From positions 1 to 45,006 of the IMG/VR virus record IMGVR_UViG_3300029286_002680: 45,006 nucleotides of DNA. One strand, written 5' to 3'. The notes beneath the pieces were generated by a model. That model saw only the letters and a list, made by a program, of their open reading frames with translations, did no database searches and was not told the DNA's origin. The DNA comes from a virus. Numbering within the stretch: the first letter of the stretch is position 1; the number at the start of each line of letters is the position of its first letter. Positions 8,991-16,743 of the stretch are shown here, piece by piece. A program made the position numbers and the translations under genes.

Positions 8991-9381
8991 CAACTTCTTT
9001 AATTACGCCATTCAGTATAATTGGTTCGCTAATCGGCTGCCAAGACTTTAGGTTGTTGCTGTCTTTGGGCTTTCCGCCGTCCATCGCATTGACTGCAACT
9101 GTAACGTGTGGGGTTCTTCCGTCTTTTAATGGCAGACCTTCCACCATGACTGCCAAGACTTTTTCATCTTTAGCCCATTGTGTTGCAACAAGCTTTACGC
9201 TGCTTCCTAGCTTTTCTGGATCTTTAGCTGGCCCAAGATTAATTGTCATATGATGTGCATATCTTTTCCAGCTTCCTGGAACAAACGTAGACATCTTGTC
9301 TAGCAGCAAATTGTGGCTTTGCTCATCCAGCATAACTCCAGTGTACGATATTTTTTGTGATGCTTTTTTAAACCAATTCAT
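8980..9381 (-). CDS. 2H phosphoesterase-like (RNA ligase/CPDase-like) protein
   Basis: 133 residues from ATG 9381, with GGAA 5 bases upstream; an upstream in-frame ATG at 9417 is less supported. Two H-x-T motifs, HHMTINLG (about 42-49) and PHVTVAVN (about 94-101), spaced about 50 residues apart are the signature of the 2H phosphoesterase superfamily. Members include 2'-5' RNA ligase (ThpR), cyclic phosphodiesterases and RNA-repair proteins, and they act on 2',3'-cyclic or 2'-5' phosphodiester bonds. It lies next to a tRNA gene. The N-terminus MNWFKKAS carries the short motif also seen in two other small proteins of this window. The precise substrate is unknown. Confidence 0.75.
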   Translation of the reverse strand: MNWFKKASQKISYTGVMLDEQSHNLLLDKMSTFVPGSWKRYAHHMTINLGPAKDPEKLGSSVKLVATQWAKDEKVLAVMVEGLPLKDGRTPHVTVAVNAMDGGKPKDSNNLKSWQPISEPIILNGVIKEVAMQ

Positions 9382-9460
9382 AATATTTCCATATATTGTT
9401 TCTTTTTTTGTTTCCATTTACCTGTAAACGGGTCGATAGAATATGCATCAAACAGTGTGG

Positions 9461-9531
9461 TCCCTTGTGGTGTAATGGTAGCACGGAACCCTTTGAAGGT
9501 TCTTGTCTTGGTCCGAATCCAGGCAAGGGAA
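9461..9531 (+). tRNA. tRNA-Gln (anticodon TTG)
   Basis: TCCCTTG (9461-9467) pairs with CAAGGGA (9524-9530); the discriminator is A9531. The anticodon arm GAACC / GGTTC encloses loop CTTTGAA, giving TTG at 9493-9495, reading CAA and CAG. The T arm is CTTGG TCCGAAT CCAGG with one T-G pair. The D arm with TAATGGTA is normal. CCA is not encoded. Confidence 0.93.
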
Positions 9532-9538
9532 TTAAATT

Positions 9539-9952
9539 ATGATTTACGATTGGGAAAAGCGTTTTGAATATATAGATATGATGAATGTGCATATCCAGCA
9601 CATATGGAATGCTGTTCCTTTTGCTCGTCCTGAAAGCATGAAAAGTATTAAAAATTACCATGACATATGGGACTGGTGTGATGGCTCAAATATAGATTTT
9701 GATATGTTTGAAAAAAGCGTCACAATGTACGCTCTTGAAAAAGTTTCAAAGATATCTGCATTTGAAATAAAAATTGATAATGGATATTACAATCTTATTT
9801 CTTCAAAAGAGCATATTTCTTTCAGCGGTTCTAATCTTTTAATTTTATTATCAGAATTTATAAAAACATTTAAAATAATCGAAGACACAGATACTGTGCC
9901 AATGGAAAAAAATATAATATCAGTTCACGAAAGATCTTTTAAGCTTTCTTGA
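9539..9952 (+). CDS. Hypothetical protein
   Basis: 137 residues starting 7 bases after the tRNA-Gln; AAGGGA inside the tRNA 3' end sits 8 bases before the ATG and could be the Shine-Dalgarno sequence. The protein is mixed alpha/beta with several aromatic residues near the N-terminus (WEKRFEYIDMM, WDWCDG). I recognise no family. Its 3' end overlaps the convergent gene by 28 bases. Confidence 0.6.
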   Translation: MIYDWEKRFEYIDMMNVHIQHIWNAVPFARPESMKSIKNYHDIWDWCDGSNIDFDMFEKSVTMYALEKVSKISAFEIKIDNGYYNLISSKEHISFSGSNLLILLSEFIKTFKIIEDTDTVPMEKNIISVHERSFKLS

Positions 9953-10218
9953 TATCTATAGGCCATGTGACAGAGCTCGAGTCTTTTTGGGAATAATTCG
10001 AGTTCTTTTTGCATTTCTAATCTATTGTATTCGGTCGTCCATTCCCTTTTTACTGCAATTATTTTTTCAGCAAAAGCGAGCCATTCAATAATGGCATCGC
10101 AGTTGTTGGTCAATAATATTTTTTCCCACTTACCAATAGGCCATCCATGCATTTGGTACAGGCCAAGTGCAGACAACTTGTGAATGACGTTCGATATATG
10201 TGTATCTGGAGCTTCCAT
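9925..10218 (-). CDS. Hypothetical protein
   Basis: 97 residues, predicted mostly helical, with MHGWPIGKWEKIL and a long charged helix (AVKREWTTEYNRLEMQKELE). No family recognised. Its ATG (minus strand 10218-10216) shares the palindrome CATG with the start codon of the divergent gene at 10217, so no intergenic promoter fits between them. Confidence 0.6.
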   Translation of the reverse strand: MEAPDTHISNVIHKLSALGLYQMHGWPIGKWEKILLTNNCDAIIEWLAFAEKIIAVKREWTTEYNRLEMQKELELFPKRLELCHMAYRYQESLKDLS

Positions 10219-10825
10219 GTTAAAATTTCTCAGTAATATTAATTACCAAAAAATAAATAAGTTCTTTTCTGAACCTGTAAATTTTAGTGCCATTAAATCT
10301 CTTGAGTCTCACATATATGAAAATATAGGCAGCGAGTTTATATCAGAACGAGATAGGTCTAAGTTGATATTAAAGTCAGTATGCCTTTCTACAGACACCA
10401 ATCATACACATCCTGCCAGATTCCTCATGACAAGACTTATGCATGTGATGAAAAATGCCAGTAAAGATAAAGTTCTTGTGTGGATGAATAATTTACAAAG
10501 TCATGAGCCATATCGTACTGAAATGATTAGATTTCATAGATTGAGCGGCGTTCGTCCAAAAGATGCATGGCAAACCTCTTCTTTTACTCTTTGGCATATG
10601 CCTGCAGGTAAAAAATGGACATCTAGTAGATCTGTGCTTTTTCTTCCGTGTAAAAATACATTTTCAGAATACGCTGAATTAGATCTGTATATTTTGCAAC
10701 AAAAAACTTGGATAAATATGCCGGTTAAAAGAACCAAATATGGACTGCCTTCTTTTTGCATGTATTTAAACTTGGAAATCTTTAATGATTGCATACTGCA
10801 AGGTATGCCTACTGAATATAAATAG
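10217..10825 (+). CDS. Hypothetical protein
   Basis: 202 residues from ATG 10217, with GGAG 5 bases upstream; a longer frame exists from 10184 but lacks such a site. The protein is basic, with central LVWMNNLQSHEPYRTEM and WTSSRSVLFLPC. No family recognised. It is followed after 2 bases by the next gene and is probably co-transcribed with it. Confidence 0.6.
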   Translation: MLKFLSNINYQKINKFFSEPVNFSAIKSLESHIYENIGSEFISERDRSKLILKSVCLSTDTNHTHPARFLMTRLMHVMKNASKDKVLVWMNNLQSHEPYRTEMIRFHRLSGVRPKDAWQTSSFTLWHMPAGKKWTSSRSVLFLPCKNTFSEYAELDLYILQQKTWINMPVKRTKYGLPSFCMYLNLEIFNDCILQGMPTEYK

Positions 10826-10827
10826 AT

Positions 10828-11370
10828 ATGGCTAAATCAAAACATAACAGCATCAAGAAGATGAAACAGACGTGGAGTAGTCTTGCAAGTAATAATAGTT
10901 ACAACCAATTCCACTGGGACGAGTACCAGAAGCCTGAACCTATTAAAGCAATAGTTGATGGCTGGAAGTTCACACTATTTAATAATAAACATGTTATAAG
11001 ATTAGAAGCAGTGTCAGAAACTACTAGTTGTGGCATTGGGATCAAGGTTTCTGCTTACATGAACACCCCTTTTGGTAATGATGCATATAAATGGGCTTAT
11101 AAAGTAATGCAACCCGATGATACGGCAACAGACTCTGAGAAAAAAGAAGAAAATCGCTCAGGGCCTGAGCATGATGTCTGCTTTGATGTTGCTATTAAAT
11201 CGATGGATGATAGCTATCAGAAATGGTTTGATGTTTGGAGTATAAATCAATATGGAGTTTCTTTAAAATTTAATAGCACAAAGCACAAAGAAATAATGCA
11301 AAAACTTCTCAACTTGGGTGAGCTAATGGAAAAGATGAAGGTGAGAATTCTACTTGAAAAACTCAGCTAA
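10828..11370 (+). CDS. Hypothetical protein
   Basis: 180 residues, starting two bases after the preceding stop. The N-terminus is basic (MAKSKHNSIKKMKQTW). The middle is beta-rich (GWKFTLFNNKHVIRLEAV, CGIGIKVSAYMN) and the C-terminus helical (EIMQKLLNLGELMEKMKV). No known family. Its TATAAATA-like upstream string is just the end of the previous coding region. Confidence 0.6.
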   Translation: MAKSKHNSIKKMKQTWSSLASNNSYNQFHWDEYQKPEPIKAIVDGWKFTLFNNKHVIRLEAVSETTSCGIGIKVSAYMNTPFGNDAYKWAYKVMQPDDTATDSEKKEENRSGPEHDVCFDVAIKSMDDSYQKWFDVWSINQYGVSLKFNSTKHKEIMQKLLNLGELMEKMKVRILLEKLS

Positions 11371-11394
11371 TAAGCCAATTTTAAAAACAAGCAC

Positions 11395-11550
11395 ATGAAG
11401 GTAAAAGTTCATTCAATAACAGAAACAGATTCTGTAATCAGTAACAATACAGCAAAGAATGCATGTTTATGGATGAATAGCTTTGTTTTTGTTGTAGTTT
11501 TAGGCTTATCTATGGCAATTCTAATCACCATACTTGTATCTTATGCCTGA
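11395..11550 (+). CDS. Small single-span membrane protein
   Basis: 51 residues. A polar N-terminus of about 28 residues (MKVKVHSITETDSVISNN) is followed by one hydrophobic segment, roughly residues 29-50 (FVFVVVLGLSMAILITILVSY), ending at the C-terminus: a tail-anchored topology. Small inner-membrane proteins of this kind occur in phage lysis and superinfection-exclusion roles, but nothing here identifies the role. No clear Shine-Dalgarno sequence. It fills the only space between its neighbours, which supports it as a gene. Confidence 0.55.
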   Translation: MKVKVHSITETDSVISNNTAKNACLWMNSFVFVVVLGLSMAILITILVSYA

Positions 11551-11553
11551 CTA

Positions 11554-11943
11554 TTATTTAGACCCCAATGACTGTATAAGTGGCAAAAGTTCTGGTGCGG
11601 AGCTTAACTGACTAAAATTAACCGTTGTCATTCCTGGATTTTTGTCTGAATAATCTATCGCTTCGGTAAGCATATTTTTTAATTTTTGCAGCAATTCTGC
11701 TTTTCCTGCTTCTTTTGCTTGAATCGCTAAGCATTCCCATTGCTGTGGTGAATCAGGAACTAAAATAATACGAAATTCTTTTGTTTGTGCATTTCCTTTT
11801 GTATCTTTTACTATTTGCCCATTTTTATCTTTTTTTATTATCTTTTTCTCTAATTTATTTATTAGTGTAATGCAGTCATTGTACAGTGCATCTACAATAG
11901 ATGATGCTCTTTTGGTAAAATTTTTGCTGTTTATTTTAATCAT
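11554..11943 (-). CDS. Hypothetical protein with N-terminal FxKxAS motif
   Basis: 129 residues. N-terminal KNFTKRASSIVDALY matches the short motif of the proteins at 1217-1543 and 8980-9381. The middle is Lys-rich (KKIIKKDKNGQIVKDTKGN) and the C-terminal half helical (LLQKLKNMLTEAIDY). Ends 4 bases from the convergent membrane-protein gene. No family recognised. Confidence 0.6.
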   Translation of the reverse strand: MIKINSKNFTKRASSIVDALYNDCITLINKLEKKIIKKDKNGQIVKDTKGNAQTKEFRIILVPDSPQQWECLAIQAKEAGKAELLQKLKNMLTEAIDYSDKNPGMTTVNFSQLSSAPELLPLIQSLGSK

Positions 11944-11979
11944 TCTTATAATTACCTTATCTAAAGTTAGACTCCTACA

Positions 11980-12597
11980 TTATCTTATATGCTTGTAGTC
12001 CTTAAAATCTTCTCTAATATCTGAATATCCAGCCCTTTGCCATGCTATACTGGGCATAAAACCATAGCATGGATATTGTTTTTGGAAGTCTGCCAAGTGC
12101 AGGTCCGCAGGTTTTCTAAATATTCTGTCATCGGCAAAGAATTTTACTAAATTTTCTGCAGCTTCTCTTTTGATACCGTAACAGTGTGTTGTATAGGTTT
12201 TCTTTAACTTATGAACGTGTGGAGTTATTTTCTTTAAAGGATTACTCCTGTGGCTACCGCCCAGGTATAGAAGCTGCCAGTCGGTTGGTACTCCTTTAAC
12301 GTATTCGGCAAACCTTGTGGCAACATTTCTGTCAAACTCTACATCATCTTCCATTATTAGAGCAGTTTTTATGGATGAATCTGCCAGCATCATCTCTAAA
12401 ACTTTTCGGTGAGAAAGGCAGCAGCCAGCCTCTCCAGGCTTAATATCACCAGTATTTGATAGAGTTTTCCCGTCAACTGCATCTACAAAATTTACGTTAA
12501 AATTAAAGTTTTTAAATACTGTCTGTGCATGCTGTTTTCTATCTGCTCTGCGCGGCAGATTAATACAGTACATTTTTGTGAAATCTCTGATTAGCAT
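11980..12597 (-). CDS. Glycosyltransferase family 25 (LPS-type)
   Basis: 205 residues. GT25 hallmarks: CINLPRRADRK (11-21), GEAGCCLSHRKV (about 55-66) and LIMEDDVEFD (about 79-88), the last holding the metal/donor-binding acidic residues. Bacterial members such as Lex1/LpsA add galactose or glucose to lipooligosaccharide. A paralogue with the same THCYxIKRE signature lies at 32264-32881. Its ATG shares a CATG palindrome with the divergent transketolase gene. Confidence 0.88.
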   Translation of the reverse strand: MLIRDFTKMYCINLPRRADRKQHAQTVFKNFNFNVNFVDAVDGKTLSNTGDIKPGEAGCCLSHRKVLEMMLADSSIKTALIMEDDVEFDRNVATRFAEYVKGVPTDWQLLYLGGSHRSNPLKKITPHVHKLKKTYTTHCYGIKREAAENLVKFFADDRIFRKPADLHLADFQKQYPCYGFMPSIAWQRAGYSDIREDFKDYKHIR

Positions 12598-13384
12598 GAT
12601 ACAAATTATTTCGACATATAGTCATATGCTTCCTAATACTAATAGAAAAAACATAATAAAGAAAATAGTTTTAACATCTTCTTTGAGCAAAGAAGGCCAT
12701 GTTCCAAGTGCATTGTCCATACTTGACATACTGTATGTTATATACGAAAAATTTATTACAAAAGGCGATCATAAATTTGTGCTTTCAAAAGGACATGCAT
12801 CTCTTGGTCTTTATGCAATAATGGAGCATTTTGGAATACTCCATGAAAATATGCAATCATTTTGCAAATTTTCATCAAAAATAGGCGGACATCCTTCTTC
12901 TAGGCTTAATGGAATAGAATGTTCAACAGGATCTCTTGGTCATGGTCTTCCATTTGCTTTGGGAATGGCAATGAGTAAAAAGATCAAGGGTGAATCTGGA
13001 AAAGTATTTTGTATTATTGGAGACGGAGAGTCTAATGAAGGAACTATATGGGAAACTGCATTACTTGCCTCACACCATAAAATTAATAATTTATGTTGTA
13101 TATTAGATCACAACCATTCTACAGACAGGGCTCTTGAAATTGGTGATATGGTCAAGAAATTTAAATCTTTTGGATGGGTATGCAGCAAAGTAGATGGTCA
13201 TAATATTGAGAAAATATCAAAAGTTCTTTTAAAGAAAGATCAATCAAGACCCCATTTCGTACTTGCTCATACGATAAAGGGTAAAGGCATAAAGCGGATG
13301 GAGAACAGTCCAGAATGGCACCATAAGTCTCCCAGTGCTACTGAGTGCGAAGATATGATCAAGGAACTATATGAAAGCATCTAA
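12596..13384 (+). CDS. Transketolase, N-terminal (TPP-binding) subunit
   Basis: About 262 residues, the size of separate N-terminal transketolase subunits. Key sites: SKGHASLGLY (about 64-73), CSTGSLGHGL (about 109-118) and the TPP/Mg motif IGDGESNEG (about 141-149) followed by the LDHN region, then THIKGKG-like HTIKGKGI near the C-terminus. It would pair with the C-terminal subunit at 14846-15721. Known chemistry is transfer of C2 units between ketoses and aldoses, for example making sedoheptulose 7-phosphate. The start is uncertain: ATG 12596 or ATG 12626; neither has a good ribosome binding site. Confidence 0.9.
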   Translation: MIQIISTYSHMLPNTNRKNIIKKIVLTSSLSKEGHVPSALSILDILYVIYEKFITKGDHKFVLSKGHASLGLYAIMEHFGILHENMQSFCKFSSKIGGHPSSRLNGIECSTGSLGHGLPFALGMAMSKKIKGESGKVFCIIGDGESNEGTIWETALLASHHKINNLCCILDHNHSTDRALEIGDMVKKFKSFGWVCSKVDGHNIEKISKVLLKKDQSRPHFVLAHTIKGKGIKRMENSPEWHHKSPSATECEDMIKELYESI

Positions 13385-14216
13385 AAGTCTAATTATTAAT
13401 ACAAGAGAATACGGCATGTTCTCCAGTCTGCTACAGATCATAGACAATATTAAGTACTGTGAACTAAATAAAATGAAGCCTATCATTAATATAGGTGAAA
13501 AGTTTCTTTATAGAGATGGACCAGAAAATCCCTGGAGTCACTATTTCAAGCCAATCAATGACGGGAAGCCGGAAGGTGAAGTATTTGAGGTTTCTCAGCT
13601 TACTTCAACTGCAAACTTCTTCTTAGAGAATTATGTTATGACTCGGCCAGTCATTCACGACTACAGACTAAAACTGTGGAATATGATAGCAGATCGAGAT
13701 GATCTTCTTGCGCATAGATTAGAGATCAAAGCAATGCTTGATAAATACGTTAAGCCTCTTCCAGTCATAATGAATGAGGTTAAAAAGTTTGCTAAAGGTA
13801 ATCTTAAAAACGAAAGTCAGGTGTCGGTTCATATTAGAAGTACGGACTATAAATTCACAAATCTTCCACTTTTGATAGATAAGATAAGCAAAATACAGCA
13901 GCAGAACAGTTACGAGAAAATATTTGTAGCGTCTGACAGTCTTGAAGCAATTATGGGGATATATAATGCGTTCCCAAATGTCTGCTACTACCACACTGAC
14001 TTGCGGTGCGAGAAGATAGATTCTCCAAAGCCCCTTTGTCATATAGTCCATGGTCAGGACAAGATAAAACATGGTCGTGATACAATAATTGAGTGCCTAT
14101 TGCTCTCAAGAGGAAAAGAGATAGTCTGCATCAATTCAAACGTAGCCGGTATGGCTTGCTATTTGAACCCAAATATGAAAATACATTTAATGCAACGCCA
14201 AGTGCATGGAGGCTAA
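13371..14216 (+). CDS. NodZ/O-fucosyltransferase-like glycosyltransferase
   Basis: 281 residues. NPWSHYFKPI (about 53-62), VHIRSTDY (about 147-154), IFVASDS (about 180-186) and the C-terminal ICINSNVAGMACYLNP-like stretch (VCINSNVAGMACYLNP) resemble the GDP-fucose-binding GT-B fold of NodZ (GT23) and protein O-fucosyltransferases, whose HxRxTD-type motif contacts the donor. Overlaps the transketolase stop by 14 bases. GDP-fucose-type donors could be supplied by Gmd and the Fcl-like enzymes in this window. The subfamily is uncertain. Confidence 0.65.
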   Translation: MKASKSLIINTREYGMFSSLLQIIDNIKYCELNKMKPIINIGEKFLYRDGPENPWSHYFKPINDGKPEGEVFEVSQLTSTANFFLENYVMTRPVIHDYRLKLWNMIADRDDLLAHRLEIKAMLDKYVKPLPVIMNEVKKFAKGNLKNESQVSVHIRSTDYKFTNLPLLIDKISKIQQQNSYEKIFVASDSLEAIMGIYNAFPNVCYYHTDLRCEKIDSPKPLCHIVHGQDKIKHGRDTIIECLLLSRGKEIVCINSNVAGMACYLNPNMKIHLMQRQVHGG

Positions 14217-14217
14217 G

Positions 14218-14844
14218 ATGAAAAAGAATGAAGTTATGACGATTGTCAACAATTTAAAAGGGAAGAGAAGCGGCACTCATCCGTGTCAAAACGATGAAGA
14301 ATTTGTGATACTTGCAAATTGGATAGAAAAATGTAATGACATGGATGGTCACTTTGTTGAGATAGGAGCATACGAAGGCTTCACAAGTGAATTTATATTC
14401 AATCTAAAAGGGGCAAAAAAGAAGCTTTTCCTGTGCGACACTTTTGAGGGACTTGCAGATGTATGTGAAGAAGACTCTTCACTTGGGATACCAAATGGAC
14501 TTCTCAAGGTAGATTATGAAAAATTCTTGCAGTTGAATAATTTTGCAGACGATTCAACAGTAACAGTTGTTCGTGGATATTTTCCAGATTCTTCCACAGC
14601 TAAAATGGATAAGGCAAAGTATTGCTTTGTGCATATAGATACAGATACATATCATTCAACTCTCAAGAGTTTAGAGTACTTCTATAGTAAAATGGTTAGC
14701 GGTGGTGTAATAATAGTACACGATTATATGGCCCATCCCGGAATGCGTGCAGTAAAAAAAGCAGTCAATGAGTTTATGTCTGACAAAGAAGACTCTTTGA
14801 CAACAGAGCCAGGTAGTACTCAGGGAATAATCGTTAAGATATAA
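14218..14844 (+). CDS. TylF/MycF-type sugar O-methyltransferase
   Basis: 208 residues from ATG 14218, with GGAGG 6 bases upstream. FVEIGAYEGFTSEFI (about 45-59) is the SAM site; VHIDTDTYHST (about 139-149) and GGVIIVHDYMAH (about 164-175) are the metal and substrate signatures of the macrocin-O-methyltransferase (TylF/MycF) family, which methylates sugar hydroxyls. It lies between the two transketolase halves, so its substrate may belong to the same pathway or glycan. Confidence 0.82.
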   Translation: MKKNEVMTIVNNLKGKRSGTHPCQNDEEFVILANWIEKCNDMDGHFVEIGAYEGFTSEFIFNLKGAKKKLFLCDTFEGLADVCEEDSSLGIPNGLLKVDYEKFLQLNNFADDSTVTVVRGYFPDSSTAKMDKAKYCFVHIDTDTYHSTLKSLEYFYSKMVSGGVIIVHDYMAHPGMRAVKKAVNEFMSDKEDSLTTEPGSTQGIIVKI

Positions 14845-14845
14845 A

Positions 14846-15721
14846 ATGAGAAAACAATTTGTTAAATCAATGAAAGAAATACTTCATGGTGATATCGACT
14901 CTGTGTTATTGCTAGGAGATATTGGAGTATTTGGCTTTCGAGACGAATTAAAAAATATCCCAAATAGGGCTTACAATATAGGCATATTGGAGCAAGCAAC
15001 TGTAAGCTTGGCAGCTGGAATGGCTCGTGGCGGGATGATACCTTTTATTCATACGATAGCTCCATTTATGGTCGAAAGAGCCCTGGAGCAAATAAAGGTA
15101 GATTTTGGATACCAAGAGCTAAACGGAAATTTCATTAGCGTAGGAGCGTCATACGACTACGCTGGTCTTGGATGCACACATCATTGCCCTGGAGATATTC
15201 AAAGTCTTTTGAGTATACCCAATATCAATATTTTTGTTCCCGGAACATCTCATGAATTTGATTGTCTTTTGAAGTCATTTTATAAATTGAGTATTCCAAA
15301 GTATTTCAGACTGAGCGAAAGCGAAAACTCAGTGTCTTTTGATTGCGAACCAGGGCGTGCTGCTATCGCTAAAAAGGGTCAGCTTGCGACTATTGTGTGC
15401 TACGGTCCAATATGCGAAGCGGTGATGAGGGCATGTGAAGAATTTGATGTTTCTATCCTTTACTATAATTCCATTCTTCCATTTGATGCAACTTCACTAG
15501 TTAATAATTTTAATGAAACAATAATTGTATGTGAGCCATTTTATGCAGGCACAACAAATTATCTTATTAATGAAGCCCTTGCTGGCAAAAAGTACAGAAT
15601 TTTCAATATTGGTGTACCAAGAAAATTCTTGCATAATTATGGCGATAAAAAACAACACGACCAGCATTTAATGCTTGATGCTGATGGCATAAGAAGAAAG
15701 GTTGCTGAATGCTTGATTTAA
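14846..15721 (+). CDS. Transketolase, C-terminal (pyrimidine-binding) subunit
   Basis: 291 residues, typical for the separate C-terminal subunit. The TPP-activating glutamate is in NIGILEQATVSLAAGMA (about 45-61); GDIQSLLSIPNINIFVP (about 116-132) and the C-terminal Rossmann-like domain (ATIVCYGPI, IIVCEPFYAG) follow the family pattern. With the N-terminal subunit two genes upstream it would make a complete enzyme. It starts one base after the methyltransferase stop and overlaps the next gene by 13 bases. Confidence 0.9.
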   Translation: MRKQFVKSMKEILHGDIDSVLLLGDIGVFGFRDELKNIPNRAYNIGILEQATVSLAAGMARGGMIPFIHTIAPFMVERALEQIKVDFGYQELNGNFISVGASYDYAGLGCTHHCPGDIQSLLSIPNINIFVPGTSHEFDCLLKSFYKLSIPKYFRLSESENSVSFDCEPGRAAIAKKGQLATIVCYGPICEAVMRACEEFDVSILYYNSILPFDATSLVNNFNETIIVCEPFYAGTTNYLINEALAGKKYRIFNIGVPRKFLHNYGDKKQHDQHLMLDADGIRRKVAECLI

Positions 15722-16743
15722 TAAATTTTGAATGCCGTGATATAGCAAAAAAAATAGACTTTTCATCATTAAGAAATAAGAAAATTCTAATTACAGGAGC
15801 TTCTGGCATCATGGGGATTTACATGCTCTCATGTTTAAAGAGCGTGCAAAAAGAACTAAATATAGGAATCTATTGCTGGGTAAATAACGACGTAGAGCCA
15901 GCGTTTAAAGAACTTTTTGATGGTACGGAAATAATCAAAGGGGATATATGCAATGATGGTCTTTTGACAGAAGTTTATGACTCATTGTGTGAAACTCTAG
16001 GTGGATTTGATTTTATATTCCATGCAGCAGGATATGCTCAGCCTAATAAATTTCTTGAAAATAAAGTAAAGACTATTGAGTTGAACACAGCTTCAACAAC
16101 AAGGCTTTTCAAGATGTTAAACAAGGGCGGTACTTTTGTCTTTATGAGTACAAGCGAGGTATACAGTGGCCTTGATAGCGATAGTATCACAGAGAATGAT
16201 ATTGGCAACTCTAAGCCAGATCATCCCAGGTCTTGCTATATTGAAGGAAAAAGATGTGGCGAATCTATATGCCATGCATTATCTGGCCAGAATGTCAAAG
16301 TAAAAATAATAAGGCTCAGTCTGGCTTATGGCCCAGGTACAAAGAAAAATGATCAACGCGTGCTCAATTCATTGTTTCAGAAGGCATTTGAAAAGGAAAG
16401 AATTGATTTGCTTGACAGTGGCTCTTCACTGAGGACATATGGATACATTTCAGACATCATCGAAATGGCCTGGAACATATCTTTATTTGGAAAGCAAATA
16501 GTTTATAATGTTTCTGGAGAATCAAGAACAAACATACTTGAACTAGCAACCATCATAGGAGAATTAACTGGCGTAGAAGTATACGCCCCTAAAGATGACG
16601 TTAATTCTCTTGCTGGTACTCCCAAGAACGTTAACCTCAGCTTAAGTAGATATTTTAACGAATTTAATAAAATAGATTTCATTCCCTTGCGCGAAGGACT
16701 AAGGCGCACAATGGAATGGCAGAAAGGTTTATATGGCATATAA
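15709..16743 (+). CDS. NAD-dependent nucleotide-sugar epimerase/dehydratase (extended SDR)
   Basis: 344 residues. Cofactor site ITGASGIMG (about 26-34), HAAGYAQP (about 106-113), catalytic MSTSEVYSG (about 145-153) and YIEGKR (about 178-183, the YxxxK pair). The C-terminal TYGYISDIIEMAW fits sugar-nucleotide SDRs such as UDP-glucuronate decarboxylase and dTDP-glucose dehydratase relatives. The exact substrate cannot be read. Overlaps neighbours by 13 and 11 bases in a coupled operon. Confidence 0.82.
   Translation: MLDLINFECRDIAKKIDFSSLRNKKILITGASGIMGIYMLSCLKSVQKELNIGIYCWVNNDVEPAFKELFDGTEIIKGDICNDGLLTEVYDSLCETLGGFDFIFHAAGYAQPNKFLENKVKTIELNTASTTRLFKMLNKGGTFVFMSTSEVYSGLDSDSITENDIGNSKPDHPRSCYIEGKRCGESICHALSGQNVKVKIIRLSLAYGPGTKKNDQRVLNSLFQKAFEKERIDLLDSGSSLRTYGYISDIIEMAWNISLFGKQIVYNVSGESRTNILELATIIGELTGVEVYAPKDDVNSLAGTPKNVNLSLSRYFNEFNKIDFIPLREGLRRTMEWQKGLYGI

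Noticed and set aside
10818-10825. TATAAATA, the T4-type late promoter sequence, just before the gene at 10828
   Set aside because: It is the end of the preceding coding region, similar strings are common by chance in this AT-rich DNA, and there is no sign of T4-type late transcription genes in the window.
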